Source: Siminovitchia thermophila
GTDB lineage: Bacteria; Bacillota; Bacilli; Bacillales; Bacillaceae_C
Assembly: GCF_016909185.1 (NCBI RefSeq)
Contig: NZ_JAFBFH010000012.1
Location: forward strand, 1 to 64,000
DNA: 64,000 nucleotides
Direction: 5' to 3'
Shown here: one piece after another, positions 25,535-34,540 of the stretch
How the letters are laid out: each line of letters starts with the position of its first letter
How positions within the stretch are numbered: position 1 is the stretch's first letter
The notes under the pieces: generated by a model
What the model saw: the letters and a program-made list of their open reading frames with translations, nothing else
Database searches by the model: none
Told to the model about the DNA's origin: nothing
Translations under genes and position numbers: made by a program

Positions 25535-26764
25535 TCACTTCATCCTGGAAATCGAGTCAATCACAAGCTTTTGGGCAGAATAAAGTATCTCGTCTAATTC
25601 CTGTTCAGTGAAAGCATCCAAATAACGACTTCCATATGTATGGGAGTAAAGATCAGCAATCGCTTCATCTAATCCATCGCTCTTTAATTCCAAAACGATG
25701 CTTTCGATAGTGTCGGCCAGTTTTTCATCAATAACACTCGAGGAATGAAGCATCGTGGCATGAATCTTATAAGGCCAAACAAATGCTCCTTCGAAATCAG
25801 CATTGTCTTGAAGCATTTCCAGAAACTCTTCATTCTCAATCGTTCGCAAAACGTTATCCAAAAGCAAATCCGCCTGGTGAAGGGTCAAACTGCAAAGGAC
25901 CCCTTCGGCTTTGTTTGACCGGAGTGATTCCATTTCTTTTATACATTCATTAAAAAGCTGCGTTAGATCCATGCCTTCCCGAATGTGGATGTCGATTGAT
26001 TCCCAGCGAATATCCGCCGTTTCAATAAATTCCACTTCCGTTTCGCCCGCCTCTTTTAAAACAACAAAATAACAACCTTTTTCCCCATACTCTTTTTGGT
26101 GCCTTCCTTGAATGTTTCCCGGATATACGATATACGGATTGGAATGCAGTATTTGTTTTTGATGTATGTGGCCGAGCGCCCAATAATCCATGGTTTTTTT
26201 GAGCAATTCATCAACTGAAAAAGGAGCATAAGGCTGATGCGTCCCTCCTTGCCCTTCTTCGCTTCCATGAAGCATGGCAATATGGAAATCGACCCCTTCC
26301 ACTCTTTTATATTCTGCGATTTTCCGGGAATAGACATGCCGCTTTGGATAACTGAATCCGTACACATAAGCGGAAACCCCGTTTTTCCCAATCCATTTGA
26401 CGGACTCCACTTTCTCTGAAAAGATCCGAACATTTCCCGGCATGTCAAGCGAGATCCAGCCGCCGTCCAAGTGATCGTGATTCCCGTGTATCATAAAAAC
26501 GGATATGCCGCTTTCTTCCAATCGCTGCAACTGTTTTCTCAATCGCGCCTGTGCTTTGATGCTGCGGTCTTCCCCGTCATATAAATCACCACATATGAGC
26601 ACGAAATCAACCTTTTTTTCGATAGCCGCGTCAATTACGTTTTGAAATGCCGTAAATGTACTTTCCCTTAAACGCTGTACCAATGGTTTCGGCAAATGGC
26701 CCAAGCCCCGGAAAGGACTGTCCAAATGCAAATCTGCTGTATGTATAAAACGGATTTCTTTCAT
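25535..26764 (-). CDS. yhaO: SbcD/Mre11-like metallophosphoesterase YhaO
   Basis: 409-residue calcineurin-type nuclease. The five metal motifs are intact: FIHTADLHLDSPFRG, CGDLYDGEDRS, IHGNHDHLDGG, AMLHGSEEG and GHIHQKQI. The C-terminal 150 residues form the partner-binding part. It should cut DNA ends together with YhaN. Start ATG 26764, about 8 nt after GGGGGGTGG; length matches B. subtilis YhaO (408). First gene of the operon, divergent from the YhzD-like gene. Confidence 0.93.
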   Translation of the reverse strand: MKEIRFIHTADLHLDSPFRGLGHLPKPLVQRLRESTFTAFQNVIDAAIEKKVDFVLICGDLYDGEDRSIKAQARLRKQLQRLEESGISVFMIHGNHDHLDGGWISLDMPGNVRIFSEKVESVKWIGKNGVSAYVYGFSYPKRHVYSRKIAEYKRVEGVDFHIAMLHGSEEGQGGTHQPYAPFSVDELLKKTMDYWALGHIHQKQILHSNPYIVYPGNIQGRHQKEYGEKGCYFVVLKEAGETEVEFIETADIRWESIDIHIREGMDLTQLFNECIKEMESLRSNKAEGVLCSLTLHQADLLLDNVLRTIENEEFLEMLQDNADFEGAFVWPYKIHATMLHSSSVIDEKLADTIESIVLELKSDGLDEAIADLYSHTYGSRYLDAFTEQELDEILYSAQKLVIDSISRMK

Positions 26765-26894
26765 GATGACAGCCACCCCCCAAACGAATATACGTTCTCA
26801 TTATTATACTAAAGTTTGGGAGTACATGCCATCACCACCTTTTCATTTTACCGCAAGTATGTAATGATAGTGATAAAAAAAGGAGGTTCATAGA

Positions 26895-27080
26895 ATGGGA
26901 ACCTATTACTTAACCGCTTTTGAGAAAACAGGGAAAACATTGCTGGATGAAACGTTTGAAGCAAACAATGAAAGCGAGGCCAAAGAGAAAGGGAACGCCA
27001 TTCTGGCTGAAAAAGGACTGCTTCAACACACACACCGATGCACAACACAAGCGGGACAGCTTGTTTTATTTCACCGCTGA
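26895..27080 (+). CDS. YhzD-like small protein
   Basis: 61 residues, MGTYYLTAFEKTGKTLLDE..., ending GQLVLFHR. It matches my memory of the short YhzD family of Bacillus; function unknown. AAAAAAGGAGG lies 9 nt before the ATG. It has its own terminator 10 nt downstream and sits between divergent yhaO and convergent yhaX. Confidence 0.7.
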   Translation: MGTYYLTAFEKTGKTLLDETFEANNESEAKEKGNAILAEKGLLQHTHRCTTQAGQLVLFHR

Positions 27081-27087
27081 CAATGAA

Positions 27088-27128
27088 CAGGCGCCTCCGA
27101 GCTTTTACCAAAAGTCGAAGGCGCCTTT
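27088..27128. terminator. Bidirectional terminator
   Basis: Stem AGGCGCCT-CGAGCTTTT/AAAAGTCG-AGGCGCCT with one or two bulges, serving the YhzD-like gene and yhaX. Confidence 0.75.
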
Positions 27129-27136
27129 CCAAGCGT

Positions 27137-28003
27137 TTATTTAAGCATATTGTTCTTTTTTAAAAATTCGATTCGATACTGCTTTCGAAAATGTTCTCGA
27201 ACCATGTAGGCCAAGCCGTTTTCATTATTGGTCCTCGTAATCCAGTCTGCGGAATCTTGAAGCGCAATAGGCGCATTGCCCATGGCAACACCCAAACCCG
27301 CCCAACTGACGAGAGGAATATCATCCATGCCTGCTCCGACGGCAACAACTTCGTGCTGCTTGATGCCATAGTGGTTACAAATATACTTGATCCCATTTAA
27401 CTTTGAAGCCCCCGCCGCCACAATTTCCATCTTTAGTCCATCGGATTCTATGCAATGGACTTCTTCGTACATTTCCTCAATCGCTTTTTTCGCATCTTCC
27501 AAATCCTTTTTCGCGAAAAAAACCACTTCCATTTTTGGTGGAGAAACAGGATCATCCAACAGTCGTTCACTTAGAGAATCAACGTACCTTTCTTGGTAGA
27601 TGAAGCGGCTCGCCGATTGAAAAACAACCTTTGCCAGCATGTTGTTGGGGACCTTCACTTTATTGCCAAGTAAAAATTTTTCATGTACAAGGCGAATTTG
27701 GCAAGAAAAAGATTCTAAAAGCGTGACGAGTTCACTTGTAATCTGTTCATTAATTCGATGAACATATATCGGTTTGTTTAATTCTTTGGCGATGAAAGCG
27801 CCTTGATGCGTAGCTAAATAGGAGTCAAGCTTTAGCATTTTCGCCACACGTTTGGCTGCCGGAAAGTTCCTCGATGTGGCGATCGTTATATGAATTCCCT
27901 TTTGCAGCGCAAAATCCACCGCTTCCCGGGTATGTTTATGAATCTTGCCATTGTCTTGCTCAAGAGTTCCATCGATATTCATGACAAGCATTTTGTATAC
28001 CAT
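27137..28003 (-). CDS. yhaX: Cof-type HAD family protein YhaX
   Basis: 288-residue HAD-superfamily protein with a C2 (Cof-type) cap, similar to the B. subtilis stress protein YhaX. Motif II is in TIATSRNF and motif IV in VGAGMDDIPLV. In motif I the position of the catalytic nucleophile is asparagine (N9 in LVMNIDGTLEQ) instead of aspartate, while the second Asp (D11) remains, so phosphatase activity is doubtful. Start ATG 28003. It stands 0.1 kb from a repeat element on its upstream side. Confidence 0.8.
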   Translation of the reverse strand: MVYKMLVMNIDGTLEQDNGKIHKHTREAVDFALQKGIHITIATSRNFPAAKRVAKMLKLDSYLATHQGAFIAKELNKPIYVHRINEQITSELVTLLESFSCQIRLVHEKFLLGNKVKVPNNMLAKVVFQSASRFIYQERYVDSLSERLLDDPVSPPKMEVVFFAKKDLEDAKKAIEEMYEEVHCIESDGLKMEIVAAGASKLNGIKYICNHYGIKQHEVVAVGAGMDDIPLVSWAGLGVAMGNAPIALQDSADWITRTNNENGLAYMVREHFRKQYRIEFLKKNNMLK

Positions 28004-28087
28004 GTTGCATGCTCCCCCTTTACGCAGTCTCTGCCTTTATTTATATATACGAGATGCGCGGGACAATTAGAACAAACTTGACGGATT

Positions 28088-28503
28088 GGAAAATAGCAAG
28101 AAAAACATACTAACCTTAGTATGTTTTGTGTAAAAAAAATCCTATCATCGCTACGTCAACATATTTCGCTTTCCACAGGTCTATTCAGCTTCCTCGGAAA
28201 GCAAAGGTCGCTTTCCTGCGGGATCTTCAGTTCGAACTATTCCCGCAGGGAGTCTACCTATTTTGACTACGCTAAAAGCTTGCGTATGATACACCAAGAC
28301 AATGTTTCCCGCATGTAAGGTGCCGTAAGGCTCCCACTTCAAAATCTTGAGTGAATACAGATGGTCTAAGTGGGAGAAAACGGCACCTAAATGCCCGATT
28401 GGTTCAACTAACATTCAGTAGGAGATGGAAGAAAACTCCTACTGAATGAAGTTTCACTGTATTGTTCGTTTTTTCACCAGCTGATTTTGTTATGTTCCAG
28501 CCC
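28088..28503 (-). repeat. Dispersed MITE-like structured repeat, copy C
   Basis: About 415 bp, same orientation as B and E. On the minus strand the long hairpin is the best preserved: GGTGCCG and CTCCCACTT arms pair perfectly with CGGCACC and AAGTGGGAG. Hairpin 1 (CATTCAGTAGGAG/CTCCTACTGAATG) is also perfect. The end at 28103-28124 has its own hairpin AACATACTA/TTAGTATGTT in place of CCGAACAAT of A and E. The GC-rich block has the AGTTCGAACT variant of AGCTCGAGCT, again a paired change. It lies between yheA and yhaX, both leftward. Confidence 0.85.
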
Positions 28504-28514
28504 CTTCGTTCAAA

Positions 28515-28868
28515 TCACCCGAAACTGGGACCATACAGATCATCAAGTGGTTTCAGAATGATTTTATTTAATTCGGCAATGATCATGCTCATCCGTTGTT
28601 CTGCATCCATTAACTTCGCCACTTTATGATGTTGCTGCACCCGGTTGGCAATTTCTTGTGCTTTCATTACTTCATCATCAGTAATATGCAGGCCTTCCAT
28701 TTGTTTGTGCTGAAGCTGCAATTGAACATTCCGAAACTCATCAAACAAGTCACGGGCTGCCGGATCATTGGCGACTGCTTCAAACATTTGCTTCAGGTGG
28801 CTGAATTCTGTGCTTCTTCGCACCGCTTTTTCAAGAACATACGCTTGATCATATAAATTGGTACTCAT
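28515..28868 (-). CDS. yheA: YlbF/YmcA-type protein YheA
   Basis: 117-residue all-helical protein of the YheA/YmcA/YlbF family (B. subtilis YheA is also 117). Relatives form complexes that tune RNase Y, but the role of YheA itself is unknown. Start ATG 28868 about 9 nt after GGGAGGA; the open frame upstream overlaps the yheB end and is not used. Follows yheB by 31 nt, probably one transcript. Confidence 0.9.
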   Translation of the reverse strand: MSTNLYDQAYVLEKAVRRSTEFSHLKQMFEAVANDPAARDLFDEFRNVQLQLQHKQMEGLHITDDEVMKAQEIANRVQQHHKVAKLMDAEQRMSMIIAELNKIILKPLDDLYGPSFG

Positions 28869-28899
28869 ATTAACAACTCCTCCCTCATCGTTTAACATA

Positions 28900-30042
28900 C
28901 TATGATGCAACTGTAACAATGATACCCTGTATGATTCCAATTACTCCCCCCAATATCGCTCCGAGATAAGTGATCATGACCAATTCTTTTTTAGCGATTA
29001 AAATGACAAGCTCTTCCAATCGTTTCAGGGAGAAAGATTCTATTTCGTTCCGAATAATGTCTTCTATTTGAAAACGTTCCAACACCTCGCCGGATTGTTT
29101 CGTCAAGTACTCCCCTGCGATGGACAGAAGATTCGGGAGGACAGATTCCTTTATTTTAGCCCGATAAGGGAGGACAAGTTCACTGATCGGCTTTTGTAAA
29201 ATGTCATCCACTTTCACCATCTTTGCAGCCGTTTCTTGTAAAAATGAAATAGCTTTTTGATCATTTAAATGTTGCAGAAACTCATGCGCCTTTTTACGTT
29301 TAAATTTGGCTGTTTCTTCTTCCATGATGGAGACAAGTACTTGTTTTGTGTTTGGATGATGCAGAAATTTGTTCAACTCAGGCTGCACCTTTTCAGCAAG
29401 CTGTTCCTCACCAATAAACATTTGAATCAGGTTCCATATTTTCCCCCGGGTTTTGAAAAAGTTTTCAATCATGACAGTAATTTTCTCTTTGCCTTCCTCA
29501 CTTGTAAAATACTCGCTCCCCTTTTGAATGATTCGGTCGGCAATAAGGGGAATGTTTTGCTGAAAAACTTCCAACCACTGTTCGGGAACGATCTCCATTA
29601 ATGATTTGTCTTTATATTGTTGCTTTAATGAATAAAACTTTTTTTCAATTTGGGTATTCATATATACAGATATTTTTTCACCCGGGGCGAATATTTGCAT
29701 GTGTTCCAACAATTCTTCCAATGTCATCCCTTTGTCAAGCCAATGAGATATCTTGTCATTGATCCAGATTTCCATTTCTTGTTTGAACGTTTCATCTGTC
29801 AATTTTTTATTAATGCTGTCGGGCGTGACTAAATGGCTGACGACAAGCCGCCCTATTTGTGCCGCCAGTTCCCCTTGTCTTTTCGGAATTAACCCCGGCG
29901 TAAACGGAAGCCTCCATTTCCCGATATAAATTGGATAAAACGGCCGAAACAGCATCCGAATGGCAAGAAAGTTTGTAAAGCCACCGATCACTGCTCCTAT
30001 CACCATCATAAACAACACTAATATGAACCAATTGTTCATCAT
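28900..30042 (-). CDS. yheB: DUF445 membrane protein YheB
   Basis: 380-residue protein with membrane helices only at the ends (about 3-25 and 358-378) and a large helical region between, the DUF445 layout. The N-terminal segment [20 protein letters not shown] and [16 protein letters not shown] are family signatures. Function unknown; in B. subtilis it belongs to the yhe spore region. Start ATG 30042, 6 nt after GGAGG (a second ATG follows directly). Confidence 0.88.
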   Translation of the reverse strand: MMNNWFILVLFMMVIGAVIGGFTNFLAIRMLFRPFYPIYIGKWRLPFTPGLIPKRQGELAAQIGRLVVSHLVTPDSINKKLTDETFKQEMEIWINDKISHWLDKGMTLEELLEHMQIFAPGEKISVYMNTQIEKKFYSLKQQYKDKSLMEIVPEQWLEVFQQNIPLIADRIIQKGSEYFTSEEGKEKITVMIENFFKTRGKIWNLIQMFIGEEQLAEKVQPELNKFLHHPNTKQVLVSIMEEETAKFKRKKAHEFLQHLNDQKAISFLQETAAKMVKVDDILQKPISELVLPYRAKIKESVLPNLLSIAGEYLTKQSGEVLERFQIEDIIRNEIESFSLKRLEELVILIAKKELVMITYLGAILGGVIGIIQGIIVTVAS

Positions 30043-30463
30043 GCATCTCCTCCAACTATGCAAAAGCGTATAAACGATATAAACAAGCACTTTGGATTGG
30101 CCACGATCAGCATAAGCCTCTTCAACTGCTATAAGCGTGGTAACCCAGTGGTGGCAACGGTTTTTTCAATGACAGCTAGTCCGAAAAAAACTTGCCGGGG
30201 TCGATGATCCGCTTTTCCGACTAGCACACAAGCAAAAAATCAAGCAAGATATCTTGCAACTACCGGCGCACAGCATACAATGTCCGGCGCAACCGGATAG
30301 TGACCGATATTGTTTAGGCGAATATTCATATTTCTTTTGAACACAGACATTTACACTCACATACGATGATAAGAAAAGCGCCCACAAAAACCGGTCATGA
30401 CCTGATTATAAAGAATGACCGCATACAAGGGCAAATATGGACGCTCCCAGGGAGGCTTCAGCA
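30043..30463. other. Intergenic region yheB-yheC with a 13-bp hairpin
   Basis: About 420 bp with no convincing gene. A hairpin spans 30175-30225 (GCTAGTCCGAAAA with TTTTCCGACTAGC, one mismatch). Just before yheC, CATACAAG at 30422-30429 resembles a sigma-E -10 box, but the matching -35 is weak. Confidence 0.4.
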
Positions 30464-31789
30464 ATGAAAAGACATTTTAAAATTGAGTTTTTTGAAGAGC
30501 CAAAGCTGGAATTGTATTACCCGAAGGATTTCACTTTTAAACAAAAACATCAATATGCGGCATTTGGTTCGGCTTTGGAAGAGGCGGTATTTCTAACACA
30601 TCCGGATGGAAGGAACGTGGTCAGGATCAGTACAGGGTTGCGCGCTGCCCTTGAACTTCCGGATTTTATTTCCTCCATCAGTCTTTTTGAAAATGGGGAA
30701 ATCTTATTTTTGGGACCGCTCATCGGTATTTACACGTCAGGCTTCACTCCGAAACAGCTTACACCAATTGGACCAAGATCCGACCTCATTGCAAGTTCAA
30801 TGTCTGTTCATAGAGCGTTAGGAGCTGTCCCGTTTTTATTCGGGAAAGAGCATATTGACTGGGAAAACGGTTGTATCCACGGGTTTTTCCATACGGAGGA
30901 GGGTTGGAAAAAAAGTACGGTCCCTTTTCCAAGCATCGTAATGGATCGTCTGCCAAAAAGGTCCAGCGAAAATCGTCATAAATCAGTGTTATTAAAACAA
31001 AAGTTTGAAAATGATTATTTGATCTCCTGGTATCATCCCGGCTTTTTCAGCCAACTTGAACTGTATGAAAAACTTTACAATGATTCGCGGGCAGAGCAGT
31101 ACTTGCCGGAAACGCATCCGTTCATCTCTTTTTCATCCGTGGGGCGCATGCTCGATGACTATGGCCATGTCTTTTTAAAAGGTGATGATGGCCATGCAGC
31201 TTGCCAGCTTCTTTATCACCCGAAAGAACGGTTATATTATTGCCGCTTATTCGATCAAACGAATAAACTTCTGAAATTCAAATCTCTTGAAGGCTTTTCA
31301 AGAAGGGTATACGGGAGAAAGCAATTGGAAAAATTCCTCGTTCAACAAGGTATTCGGCTCATTCGAAAAGAAAACAAAGCAGTTGATTTTCATGTTGTTG
31401 TAAATCACAATAATACATGGGAAGCGGATACAATCAAAGTAAAATACGCCTATGAACAAAACGGAACAAACGAACTTTCTTTTGAAGACGTATTTCAAGA
31501 CGAAGAGGAAAGGAATAAAAATCTGGAAAAGCTTAAAAAGGCTGCCAGTGAAATTGCCAGTGCGATCGAGGATAATATCGGAGGAATACTTACAGGAATG
31601 AAATTGGAGCTGGGAATAGACCGTGATGGGCGCATTTGGCTGCTTAAAGCGGAGGAAAACTGCGATCCAGCCCTTTTTCCCCATCCGGAATTGGGTCATA
31701 CAGATTATTTGACGAAACGGCTGGCTGGCGCCTTTTTGCTTCGTTCTAACAAAACACTGGAAAATGAACTGGTATTATCGAAACAATAA
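30464..31789 (+). CDS. YheC/YheD family endospore coat-associated protein
   Basis: 441 residues of the YheC/D family: an N-terminal domain of about 180 residues and a C-terminal ATP-grasp-like half (GHVFLKGDDG..., ending DRDGRIWLLKAEENCDP). B. subtilis YheC and YheD are made in the mother cell and locate to the forespore or coat. Start ATG 30464 after GGGAGG; the longer frame starts before that site. It is followed 14 nt later by yheE. Whether it is the YheC or YheD orthologue cannot be told; only one such gene is present here, while B. subtilis has two. Confidence 0.8.
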   Translation: MKRHFKIEFFEEPKLELYYPKDFTFKQKHQYAAFGSALEEAVFLTHPDGRNVVRISTGLRAALELPDFISSISLFENGEILFLGPLIGIYTSGFTPKQLTPIGPRSDLIASSMSVHRALGAVPFLFGKEHIDWENGCIHGFFHTEEGWKKSTVPFPSIVMDRLPKRSSENRHKSVLLKQKFENDYLISWYHPGFFSQLELYEKLYNDSRAEQYLPETHPFISFSSVGRMLDDYGHVFLKGDDGHAACQLLYHPKERLYYCRLFDQTNKLLKFKSLEGFSRRVYGRKQLEKFLVQQGIRLIRKENKAVDFHVVVNHNNTWEADTIKVKYAYEQNGTNELSFEDVFQDEEERNKNLEKLKKAASEIASAIEDNIGGILTGMKLELGIDRDGRIWLLKAEENCDPALFPHPELGHTDYLTKRLAGAFLLRSNKTLENELVLSKQ

Positions 31790-31803
31790 AAGGAGCGATA
31801 CAG

Positions 31804-32019
31804 ATGCTGCAACATTTTCAATACAGTCCGTTGTATCGGAATGAAAACATTCCCGGCTGGAATTTTTCTTTTTATTTTAACGGACAAAAATATGAAGGCA
31901 TTTACAAGCAAAACGGAGGCATTGATTGGCTTACCCAAGCCCCCGATGCCAAAAGTGTGCAAAATATCGAGAAGTATATACACGATTTAATGCTTTATCA
32001 TGTTTATGACCAACGCTAG
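31804..32019 (+). CDS. yheE: YheE family protein
   Basis: 71-residue protein (MLQHFQYSPLYRNENIPGWNF...) with a small predicted beta-rich body. It matches the YheE family by size, composition and position after yheC. AAAGGAGCG stands 6-7 nt before ATG. Probably co-transcribed with the preceding gene. Function unknown. Confidence 0.75.
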   Translation: MLQHFQYSPLYRNENIPGWNFSFYFNGQKYEGIYKQNGGIDWLTQAPDAKSVQNIEKYIHDLMLYHVYDQR

Positions 32020-32094
32020 CAGAAAACTGACATTCTTTTCTATGAATGATTTATCACATAGACTGCCGAAACTGTAAAAAAGGAGGTTTATGTG

Positions 32095-32292
32095 ATGGAT
32101 CAAAAAAACGGCCAATTTTTACCCGATACAAAATATGAAGGAAAAAATCAATCTTTTCTTGATATCGACCGCATGGTGAATGAGGGACTTGCGGGTGGAA
32201 CAGTGTTTATGAGAAAAGATTATGTAAACATCGAACAGAGTACAGATTTTCCTCCCGAAGAATCGCCGGAAAACAATGAGAGTATGCCATAA
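32095..32292 (+). CDS. Hypothetical small acidic protein
   Basis: 65 residues, hydrophilic and acidic with a Pro/Glu-rich end (DFPPEESPENNES). AAAGGAGG lies 8 nt before ATG 32095, and a terminator begins at the stop codon, so it is a real gene. I do not recognise the family. It lies in the yhe spore region. Confidence 0.65.
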   Translation: MDQKNGQFLPDTKYEGKNQSFLDIDRMVNEGLAGGTVFMRKDYVNIEQSTDFPPEESPENNESMP

Positions 32293-32320
32293 AGGGCGCG
32301 GATATCCGTGCCCTTTTTTA
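32293..32320 (+). terminator. Terminator after the 65-residue protein gene
   Basis: Stem AGGGCGCGGATA/TATCCGTGCCCT with a T-run. Confidence 0.85.
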
Positions 32321-32563
32321 TGGATGATGAACCGTCAATTCTCGTTTGTTACCACAATAAGGGCAGATCAATAAGTGTACGCATTCCGGCTTCTCTGCAT
32401 TATCCGGAACGCCATCCACGAGTTTATTCCAATCAATTTCCATATAAGGAGAATAATCGTCGTAGTAATCGTACATTTTTCCTTTATCCTTCATTTCCCC
32501 CTTACATAAGGAGCATTGATAAGACTCATCGCTCATTCCGTTACATAGTGGACAAACTGACAT
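32318..32563 (-). CDS. Zinc-ribbon hypothetical protein
   Basis: 81 residues with three CxxC pairs: CPLC and CSLC near the N-terminus and CPYC near the end, plus C in PECVHLLIC, suggesting one or two zinc sites. A tyrosine-rich acidic middle (YDYYDDYSPY) separates them. Start ATG 32563 after AAAGGTGG; the upstream ATG at 32614 has no ribosome site. Family not recognised. It converges with the preceding gene. Confidence 0.65.
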   Translation of the reverse strand: MSVCPLCNGMSDESYQCSLCKGEMKDKGKMYDYYDDYSPYMEIDWNKLVDGVPDNAEKPECVHLLICPYCGNKRELTVHHP

Positions 32564-32649
32564 TTGGAAGCCACCTTTTTGATTACTTTTTGTGGCCGCG
32601 CTGAAATCATACATGTTTGATGCCAGGGAAAATTTCCCTTTTATCTACA

Positions 32650-32679
32650 TGTATATTTTTTTCTTATGAAAACAAAATA
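32650..32679 (+). promoter_or_regulatory. Predicted sigma-G promoter of the SASP gene
   Basis: TGTATA at 32650-32655 and CAAAATA at 32673-32679, 17 nt apart, fit the forespore sigma-G pattern (TGMATA, CATWMTA) with one mismatch. Forespore control is known for alpha/beta SASP genes. Confidence 0.55.
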
Positions 32680-32688
32680 GAAATACAT

Positions 32689-32748
32689 TGGGTTGAGCTT
32701 AGTAGCTAACATGCATGTTTGTCGGTGCAATTCCGACTGACCCAACCA
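32689..32748 (+). ncRNA. tRNA-like fold in the SASP leader
   Basis: A 7-bp acceptor-like stem TGGGTTG/TGACCCA (two wobbles) is followed by A then CCA. Directly inside it is a perfect 5-bp stem with a 7-nt loop, GTCGG-TGCAATT-CCGAC, placed exactly like a T arm and keeping T54, C56 and A58. A short GCT/AGC stem sits in the D-arm place. The anticodon arm is replaced by AACATGCATGTT, which has no loop. It is a tRNA relic or a leader structure; it cannot be a working tRNA. Confidence 0.45.
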
Positions 32749-32778
32749 ATTTATATCATACAATAAGGAGATGACAAC

Positions 32779-32985
32779 ATGGCTAACAATAACAGCTCCA
32801 ACCAAATTTTAGTACAAGGAGCCGAGCAAGCGATTGATCAAATGAAGTATGAAATCGCTCAAGAGTTTGGCGTGAATCTTGGCGCGGACACTACCTCCCG
32901 TGCAAACGGATCTGTTGGTGGTGAAATCACCAAGCGTCTGGTTGCAATGGCGCAGCAGCAACTTGGTGGATTTTCCGGCCGATAA
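32779..32985 (+). CDS. Alpha/beta-type small acid-soluble spore protein
   Basis: 68 residues ([21 protein letters not shown]...). The germination-protease site lies around YEIAQEFGV, and the C-terminal block [18 protein letters not shown] is the DNA-binding signature of alpha/beta SASPs, which coat and protect spore DNA. AAGGAGAT precedes the ATG. A sigma-G-like promoter lies 100 nt upstream and a terminator 20 nt downstream. Its place beside the yhe genes fits sspB of B. subtilis, but paralogues are too alike to name it. Confidence 0.92.
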   Translation: MANNNSSNQILVQGAEQAIDQMKYEIAQEFGVNLGADTTSRANGSVGGEITKRLVAMAQQQLGGFSGR

Positions 32986-33003
32986 CATGATAATAGGATG
33001 GAT

Positions 33004-33045
33004 AAAAACCCCCTGGGAATGACCCGGGGGGTTTCAATTATTTTT
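33004..33045. terminator. Bidirectional terminator between SASP gene and fumC
   Basis: GC-rich stem AAAACCCCCTGGG/CCCGGGGGGTTT with T-rich flanks on both strands. Confidence 0.9.
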
Positions 33046-33051
33046 TGTCCA

Positions 33052-34437
33052 TTATTTCGGAAGGTTGACCATTTTGCTTGGATCAATCCATTCGTCATAT
33101 TGCTGTTCTGTTACATAACCTGTTTTAATGGCGGCTTCTTTCAACGTTGTTCCTTCTTTAAAAGCCAACTTCGCGATTTCAGCAGCTTTTTCGTAACCGA
33201 TGTACGGGTTGAGGGCTGTCACGAGCATTAGAGAACGGTTTACATTCTCATTAATGACCTCGATATTAGGCTCCAATCCACGTACACATTTTTCATCAAA
33301 CGAAACCATGGCATCTGCCAGTAAATGAACGGATTGAAGGAAGTTGTAAATAATGACCGGTTTATAAACGTTCAATTCAAAGTTGCCCTGGCTCGCCGCA
33401 AATCCGATCGCGGCATCATTTCCAAACACTTGCACAGCCACCATTGTGAGGGCTTCACTTTGTGTCGGGTTTACCTTTCCAGGCATGATGGAGCTGCCAG
33501 GTTCATTCGCCGGAATAGCAATTTCTCCGATGCCGCTCCGTGGACCGCTTGCCAGCCAGCGTACGTCATTGGCGACTTTCGTCAAATCGGCGGCAAGGCC
33601 TTTTAGCGCACCGTGAACAAAAACAATTTCATCATGGCTTGTCAAGGCATGAAATTTATTGTCGGAAGATACGAATTCATATCCTGTTTGTTTGCTGATC
33701 TGGTTCGCGACTTTGTCCCCAAATTCGGGCTCCGCATTAATTCCCGTTCCGACAGCAGTTCCGCCAATCGCCAAGTTAAGCAAATGTTCCGCGCTTTCTC
33801 GAATCATTTTTTCACTTTTCTCTAACATGGCGCGCCAACCGCTGATTTCCTGTCCCAATGTAAGCGGCGTAGCGTCCTGTAAATGTGTACGGCCAATTTT
33901 GATAATGTCCATATACGCTTCTTCCTTTTCAAGAAGCGTCTGCTTTAATTGTTCCAATGCCGGAAGCAGTTCTTGATAAATGGCATGATAGGCCGCGATG
34001 TGCATGGCCGTTGGAAAAGTGTCGTTCGAGCTTTGTGACATGTTAATATCATCGTTTGGATGGACTTTCTCATCCGATCCCTCGCTCAACCACTCGTTGG
34101 CACGGCGCGCAAGCACTTCGTTAACATTCATGTTAGATTGGGTGCCGCTCCCTGTCTGCCACACAACAAGTGGAAAATGCTCGTCAAACTTTCCTTCCAA
34201 TACCTCATCACAAGCTTTGAGGATAGCTTCTTTTTTTGTATCGGACAACTTGCCGAGCTTATTGTTCGCAATGGCAGCAGCTTTCTTCAATTGGACAAAT
34301 GCCTTAATGACTTCCAGCGGCATTTTTTCATGGCCAATTTTAAAGTTCTCCTTGCTTCTCTGTGTTTGTGCTCCCCAATACTTGTCCGCAGGAACTTTCA
34401 TTTCACCAATTGTATCCCGCTCAATCCGGAATTCCAT
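33052..34437 (-). CDS. fumC: Class II fumarate hydratase
   Basis: 461-residue iron-free fumarase of the TCA cycle (citG/fumC), interconverting fumarate and malate. Signature [13 protein letters not shown] carries the catalytic serine loop; [14 protein letters not shown] and NDTFPTAMH form the substrate site. Start ATG 34437, 10 nt after GAGGAGG; the ATG at 34446 is too close to this site. Length matches B. subtilis (462). Monocistronic by its terminator. Confidence 0.95.
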   Translation of the reverse strand: MEFRIERDTIGEMKVPADKYWGAQTQRSKENFKIGHEKMPLEVIKAFVQLKKAAAIANNKLGKLSDTKKEAILKACDEVLEGKFDEHFPLVVWQTGSGTQSNMNVNEVLARRANEWLSEGSDEKVHPNDDINMSQSSNDTFPTAMHIAAYHAIYQELLPALEQLKQTLLEKEEAYMDIIKIGRTHLQDATPLTLGQEISGWRAMLEKSEKMIRESAEHLLNLAIGGTAVGTGINAEPEFGDKVANQISKQTGYEFVSSDNKFHALTSHDEIVFVHGALKGLAADLTKVANDVRWLASGPRSGIGEIAIPANEPGSSIMPGKVNPTQSEALTMVAVQVFGNDAAIGFAASQGNFELNVYKPVIIYNFLQSVHLLADAMVSFDEKCVRGLEPNIEVINENVNRSLMLVTALNPYIGYEKAAEIAKLAFKEGTTLKEAAIKTGYVTEQQYDEWIDPSKMVNLPK

Positions 34438-34540
34438 CTTGTACATGCCTCCTCGTGTTCTTTAACAACATGTATTCTCTCATAAAACGCCAAAAATTTC
34501 ATCTTCCGTGTTTAAAGCAGAAAAACTGGACTTGAAACGT

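Noticed and set aside
28181-28414. Minus-strand frame of 77 codons within repeat copy C
   Set aside because: It runs through hairpin arms of the repeat and similar frames are broken in other copies, so it is not a conserved element-coded protein.
30166-30387. 73-codon minus-strand frame between yheB and yheC
   Set aside because: Low-complexity Ser/Cys-rich translation with no ribosome site; it runs through a hairpin.
32689-32748. Functional tRNA gene
   Set aside because: No anticodon loop and T55 replaced by G; kept only as a tRNA-like fold.
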